A DNA stretch of 64,000 bases, from positions 1 to 64,000 of the forward strand of contig DATEUJ010000169.1 in NCBI GenBank assembly GCA_035283185.1, in the 5' to 3' direction. Below the pieces are notes generated by a model. That model was not told the origin of the DNA and did no database searches. It was given only the letters and a program-made list of their open reading frames with translations. The position numbers and the translations under genes were made by a program. The DNA comes from DASSFZ01 sp035283185 (GTDB lineage Bacteria > Chloroflexota > Anaerolineae > Fen-1058). Shown here piece after piece: positions 60,109 through 64,000 of this stretch; position 1 is the stretch's first letter, and the number at the start of each line of letters is the position of its first letter.

Positions 60109-61095
60109 ATGCCTGCAATCCTGGAAGTAGACGGACTGGTCAAGAAGTACGGTGACTTTGAAGCCGTCAAAGGCATCAGTTTTTCGGTCGAAGAAGGCGA
60201 AGTCTTCGGCCTGCTCGGTCCCAACGGTGCGGGCAAGACCCAGACGATCTCGATGCTGACCGGCGTGATCGAGCCGACGTCAGGCACCGCCCGCATTGGC
60301 GGCTACGATATTCGCTCACGGCGCGACGAAGTCAAGAAGATCAACGGCCTGGTGCCCCAAGACCTGGCGCTTTACCCCACGCTGAGCGCGCGGGCCAACC
60401 TGAACTTCTTCGGGCGCATCTACGGCCTGAGAGGCAAACGGCTCAAGGAACGCGTCGACGACGTGCTGCGCATCGTGGCGTTGACCGACAGGGCCGATCA
60501 GGCCGTGGAGAAATACTCCGGCGGCATGAAGCGCCGGGTCAACATCGGCGCCGGCCTGCTCCACTACCCCCGATTGTTCTTCCTCGACGAGCCGACCGTC
60601 GGCGTGGACCCGCAGAGCCGCAACCAGATCTTCGAGAGTGTGCAGCAGCTCAACCGCGAGCGCGGCATGACCATCATCTACACCAGTCACTACATGGAAG
60701 AAGTCGAGCTGTTGTGCAACCGCGTGGCGATCATCGACCGGGGCCAAATCATCGCCATGGACACGATCAAGAACCTGATCGCCATGCTGGGCGGCGGCGT
60801 GATCCACATGGGCCTGAGTCACTTAGACGACGCCCTGCTGAATGATCTGTCCGCGCTGCCGGGCGTGAAGTGCGCCAGCCTGATGCCGCAAGTGATGAGG
60901 GCTGAAAACGGTGAGGGAGCGGCGGAAGTGAAGGGGCAGATCGTGAAGATCGAGTGCGAGAACAGCCAGCAGGCGCTGGTCAGCGTGGTCTCGTACCTCG
61001 GCGAGCATGGGCTGGGCGTCACGTCGCTGGAGACGCTGGAGCCTAACCTGGAAAGCGTGTTCTTGCACCTCACCGGCAAGAGCCTGCGGGAGTGA
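60109..61095 (+). CDS. ABC transporter ATP-binding protein (ABC-2/drug type)
   Basis: 328 residues. Walker A GPNGAGKTQT, signature YSGGMKRRVNIGAGL, Walker B LFFLDEPTVGVDPQS and the H-loop YTSHYMEEVE are intact; the C-terminal 85 residues form the regulatory extension typical of DrrA/CcmA-like subunits. ATG 60109 follows AAGGAG by eight bases. It should drive the two ABC-2 permeases that follow. Confidence 0.93.
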   Translation: MPAILEVDGLVKKYGDFEAVKGISFSVEEGEVFGLLGPNGAGKTQTISMLTGVIEPTSGTARIGGYDIRSRRDEVKKINGLVPQDLALYPTLSARANLNFFGRIYGLRGKRLKERVDDVLRIVALTDRADQAVEKYSGGMKRRVNIGAGLLHYPRLFFLDEPTVGVDPQSRNQIFESVQQLNRERGMTIIYTSHYMEEVELLCNRVAIIDRGQIIAMDTIKNLIAMLGGGVIHMGLSHLDDALLNDLSALPGVKCASLMPQVMRAENGEGAAEVKGQIVKIECENSQQALVSVVSYLGEHGLGVTSLETLEPNLESVFLHLTGKSLRE

Positions 61096-61100
61096 GCGCC

Positions 61101-62378
61101 ATGAAACTGCTCAGCGTCACGCTAAAGGACCTCCAGGTCTTCGTGAGAGACCGCGGGGCCGTGTTCCTGCTCTTCCTGCTGCCCTTCGCCTTCATCGCCG
61201 TGCTCTCACTGGCCACGCAGGGAGTCACACTTGGCCAGAACGGCGCTGACAGCGACCAGGCCCGCCTCCCGTTGACCGTGGTGAACAACGATGCGCAGGG
61301 CCAGGCCGCCCAGGAATTTCTAGCCGCGCTGAACGACACGGGCAAGGTAGAAATCGTTCTGGAAGATCAGCAAGCGAAGGTCGAACGGCAGCTCAACGAC
61401 GCGGTGCTGCGCTATGCGCTGTTCATCCCGTCCGATTTCAGCGCCAAGCTGACCGCGGGTGATCAAGTCAGCGTGCGCCTGGCGCTGCACCCCTTCGCGA
61501 ACCAGGCCGACCTGCTGACCGTGGAACGAGCGATCGTCCGCGCGGCTCGGGAATATCTCACGATGGGATATCTGAACGATGGCCTGGAGCAGATGGCGGC
61601 CATGCAGGCCGCCAATCCTCAGGCGGCGTCGACCTTCTCAAAGGAGCGTATCCAGCAGCAGATTGAAGCGCAGCAGGCTCAGGCGGAGCAGCGGCCCCTG
61701 ATCACGGTGGCGACAACCACTCCGGCCGTGAAAGGCGAAGGACAGGCAGCGGCAGAAGAGAATCTTCCCACCTACGGCCAATTCCTCGTGGTGGGCATGG
61801 CTGTCCTGTTCGTCTTCCTGGCCGCGCAGAACACGGCCCGGTCGATCTACGAGGAGAAGCGCGAGGGAACCTTCCGCCGCCTGATGGCCGCGCCGATCGG
61901 CAAGGCTTCTCTGCTGGACGGCAAGCTCCTGCTCAATTTCCTGCTAGTCCTGGTGCAGGTCGCGGTCATCCTCGTCACCGGCGGTTTTGTGATCCAACTA
62001 TTCGGTCTGCCGCCGCTGAACCTCGGCACGGACTTGCTGGGGCTGGTCGTGGTATGCGTGGCCACGGCTCTCTGCTCGACCTGTCTGGGCATCTTCATCG
62101 CCGCGATCGCCCGGACGGAAAGCCAGATCAGCGGATTCTCCACGCTGGTCTTGTTCCTGGCCGGTATGCTGGGCGGCGCTTTCGTGCCGCTGTTCCTGTT
62201 TCCGGGTGGCCTGGCAAACCTGTCCAGGATAGTGCCGCACTACTGGGCCGTCCAGGGTCTCTACGGGCTGTTCTTCCGCGGCCAAACGCTGGCGGACGTC
62301 TGGCCCAACGCCGTGGCTTTGCTGGCCTTCGCCGCAGCATTCCTCGTCATCGGCGTGCGGCGATTCAAGTTTGAGTAG
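61101..62378 (+). CDS. ABC-2 type permease, first subunit
   Basis: 425 residues. An N-terminal helix (AVFLLFLLPFAFIAVLSLAT) is followed by a large extracytoplasmic domain (about 45-225) and five C-terminal helices, the DrrB/YhgE-YbhR layout. YGQFLVVGMAVLFVFLAAQN and EKREGTFRRLMAAP are characteristic. ATG 61101 follows GGGAG; the gene starts six bases after the ATPase stop. It pairs with the next permease. Confidence 0.9.
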   Translation: MKLLSVTLKDLQVFVRDRGAVFLLFLLPFAFIAVLSLATQGVTLGQNGADSDQARLPLTVVNNDAQGQAAQEFLAALNDTGKVEIVLEDQQAKVERQLNDAVLRYALFIPSDFSAKLTAGDQVSVRLALHPFANQADLLTVERAIVRAAREYLTMGYLNDGLEQMAAMQAANPQAASTFSKERIQQQIEAQQAQAEQRPLITVATTTPAVKGEGQAAAEENLPTYGQFLVVGMAVLFVFLAAQNTARSIYEEKREGTFRRLMAAPIGKASLLDGKLLLNFLLVLVQVAVILVTGGFVIQLFGLPPLNLGTDLLGLVVVCVATALCSTCLGIFIAAIARTESQISGFSTLVLFLAGMLGGAFVPLFLFPGGLANLSRIVPHYWAVQGLYGLFFRGQTLADVWPNAVALLAFAAAFLVIGVRRFKFE

Positions 62379-62390
62379 AGGAGCAGAATC

Positions 62391-63632
62391 ATGGACACGA
62401 TCCGCAAAGCACTGGCCGTGGCCGTCAAAGAGATTCAGGTCTTCTCCAAAGATCGCGTCTGGATGATCACAATGTTGGCCGTCCCACTGGCGGTAGGGGC
62501 CATGAATTCCGCGATGCAGGGCGGTGGCAGCGACGACATCCACCTGCCGGTCATCGCAGTCAATCAGGACGCGGGCGCCTACGGCGAGTCGATCGCCAAG
62601 GTTATGGCGAACATCGACCAAATCGATCTGCAGACATCGAACGCACCGGCGGCAGCCGAGGAACAGGTGCGCACGGGACAGGTGCTGGCGGCGGTACTCA
62701 TCCCGGCGGACTTCACGCAGCGTATTGACGACTACCAGCCGGCCGTGATCACGGTGGTACTGGACCCGGCCCAGGCAGAATTCGGGCGGATAGTCACCAC
62801 GATCGTGGATGAGATTGCCGGGGCGCTGGCCATTCAAGGCGAGATTCGATACGGAATCAAAGAGGTGCTGGCCGACACAAGCCCTGACGCTATGGCCAAC
62901 CCGGCTGTGGCGCGCGCCGCTCAGGCTCAGGCCGAAGGCGTTCTATTCACCCAACTGCAGCGCATGGAGACGGAAGCTCCGATCGCGGTGCAGAAGGAAA
63001 CGCTGGAAGGCAAGCAGGTGCTCGTCTGGGACAATATCTTCAGTATCATACTGCCCGCCTGGACGGTCATGTTTGCCTTCTTCATCGTGCCGGCCCTGTC
63101 CACTCAACTGCTGACGGAAAAAGAGGCCGGCACACTGCGCCGCCTGGTGGCCGCTCCCCTACCGCGCAGCGCGCTGATCGGCGGCAAGGTGCTGGCCTTC
63201 CTATTGGTAGTTCTCCTTCAGGTGGTCGTGCTCTTCAGCATTGGCGCGATCTTCATGGACATGCCGCTGGGCGAATCGCCCCTGGCTTTGATCCTGACCA
63301 CGCTCGCCCTGGGGCTGACGGCCACGACGCTGGGTATGATGATCGCCGCCCTGGCCCGCTCGGTCAGCCAGGCCGACTCGATCGGTCTGCTGATCGTCTT
63401 CGTGCTGGGCTTCCTGAGCGGCGCGCTGTCGCCGCAGAATCCGCCGTATCGCGGCGAAGGCTTGATGGCGACTGTCTCCAGCCTGATCCCGCAGGCGCAG
63501 GCGCAATGGGCCTATCTGACCGTGATGTTTCAGAACGGCGGCGTGGCCGACATCCTGCCGCAACTGGCTTACCTGTTCGGCCTGTCGCTGGTCTTCTTCC
63601 TGATCGCCGTGTGGCGCTTCCGCTACGAGTGA
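62391..63632 (+). CDS. ABC-2 type permease, second subunit
   Basis: 413 residues with the same layout as the preceding subunit: first helix (MITMLAVPLAVGAMNSAM), extracytoplasmic domain (about 40-220), then DNIFSIILPAWTVMFAFFIV, TEKEAGTLRRLVAAPLPR and four more helices. GAGGAG precedes the ATG. With the ATPase it forms an exporter; the substrate is unknown (family members move drugs, lipids or polymers). Confidence 0.9.
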   Translation: MDTIRKALAVAVKEIQVFSKDRVWMITMLAVPLAVGAMNSAMQGGGSDDIHLPVIAVNQDAGAYGESIAKVMANIDQIDLQTSNAPAAAEEQVRTGQVLAAVLIPADFTQRIDDYQPAVITVVLDPAQAEFGRIVTTIVDEIAGALAIQGEIRYGIKEVLADTSPDAMANPAVARAAQAQAEGVLFTQLQRMETEAPIAVQKETLEGKQVLVWDNIFSIILPAWTVMFAFFIVPALSTQLLTEKEAGTLRRLVAAPLPRSALIGGKVLAFLLVVLLQVVVLFSIGAIFMDMPLGESPLALILTTLALGLTATTLGMMIAALARSVSQADSIGLLIVFVLGFLSGALSPQNPPYRGEGLMATVSSLIPQAQAQWAYLTVMFQNGGVADILPQLAYLFGLSLVFFLIAVWRFRYE

Positions 63633-63652
63633 GGCCGCCTCAGGTGGAGCCC

Positions 63653-63868
63653 ATGCAACACGTCGAGATTCGGGTGAAAGGGCGAATTGACGAGCGCTGG
63701 TCGGAGTGGTTCGCCGACCTGACCCTCACTCATGCCGAAGGTAACGAAACCGTTTTGACCGGTCAGGTCGTAGACCAGGCTACGTTGTATGGCCTTCTGA
63801 CCAGACTGAGAGATTTGGGGTTACAGCTCATCTCCGTGAGTTGCGATGAACAAGAGCGCCGCGAATGA
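63653..63868 (+). CDS. Small hypothetical protein at the end of the exporter operon
   Basis: 71 residues: MQHVEIRVKGRIDERWSEWF then TVLTGQVVDQATLYGLLTRL and ISVSCDEQE. Small proteins of this kind (beta-alpha, about 70 residues) are often found next to ABC-2 or LuxR genes in Chloroflexota; I recognise no function. GGTGGAG precedes the ATG. Confidence 0.7.
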   Translation: MQHVEIRVKGRIDERWSEWFADLTLTHAEGNETVLTGQVVDQATLYGLLTRLRDLGLQLISVSCDEQERRE

Positions 63869-63926
63869 CGGCGCTCGGCCGTATTCCATATAACCGATGC
63901 CTGAGTCGGCGGACAGACTGCTCCGG

Positions 63927-63951
63927 CCCCAAGCGTAAGAGACGCTTGGGG
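63927..63951 (+). terminator. Hairpin after the exporter operon
   Basis: CCCCAAGCGT, AAGAG loop, ACGCTTGGGG: perfect 10-bp stem, weak T tract. A second hairpin (GAGCGCCG/CGGCGCTC, 63854-63876) overlaps the stop codon of the last gene. No gene is seen from 63877 to the end. Confidence 0.55.
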
Positions 63952-64000
63952 CTTCGTCATGCATGACACCCGATCTTGACCTTTCAGCGACTGGAAGGTG

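Overview
The window is high-GC bacterial DNA, most likely from a Chloroflexota genome (Anaerolineae-like). This is an inference from gene content and style: an F420-type LLM oxidoreductase, a MalT-like LuxR regulator, a Tyr-Asn-Trp-Thr-Gly-Gly-tailed subtilase, DUF1028 and GerW proteins, and many short dispersed repeat tracts between and inside genes. No rRNA, tRNA or CRISPR array was recognised.

Layout. (1) 1-5336: a minus-strand operon running GntR/FadR regulator, 3-hydroxyisobutyrate-dehydrogenase-like enzyme, 2-oxoacid dehydrogenase E1 alpha, E1 beta and E2 (cut by the window edge), with a divergent LLM-class oxidoreductase. (2) 5361-11317: FtsX fragment, ABC exporter, YceI and membrane protein pair, dienelactone hydrolase, small DUF proteins, DUF3800. 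(3) 11318-25075: a defence island with an Eco57I-like remnant, an ApeA-like HEPN protein, an HsdM N-terminal remnant, three very large translationally coupled genes and an HsdR C-terminal remnant. (4) 25076-28565: a gene graveyard (molybdenum-hydroxylase fragments, a duplicated GerW segment, a TetR tail) around an intact Phd/PIN toxin-antitoxin pair. (5) 28566-41000: hydrolases, a histidine kinase, a WYL regulator and peptidases. (6) 42087-42430: remnants of a diversity-generating retroelement. (7) 42640-48128: copper module (CsoR, CopA, YHS), a frameshifted SirB and small proteins. (8) 48131-54422: an M50 peptidase with two cyclic-nucleotide domains, a Crp-family regulator and a lipoprotein peptidase. 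(9) 55073-55994: YdeI, a cupin fragment and an OsmC gene with an in-frame UGA at the catalytic cysteine. (10) 56125-63868: a MalT-like regulator followed by an ABC-2 export operon.

The most interesting system is the operon at 13940-24907. Gene A fuses a NERD nuclease-like domain, a degenerate kinase, an intact-looking kinase and a P-loop ATPase. Gene B is of unknown fold. Gene C joins a PD-(D/E)XK-like motif to a HerA/FtsK-type ATPase. The order and content recall mad6-mad7-mad8 of the methylation-associated defence system and, more distantly, DptF-DptG-DptH of phosphorothioate-dependent restriction. Here, however, the methyltransferase module is reduced to the first part of HsdM, which still overlaps gene A by ATGA, and only an HsdR tail remains downstream.

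Other notable signals: two MITE-like elements with identical 22-nt left ends and perfect 8-bp target duplications, each just upstream of a start codon; a candidate selenocysteine OsmC; and several families of degenerate short repeats that supply start or stop codons or insert in frame into proteins such as CopA.
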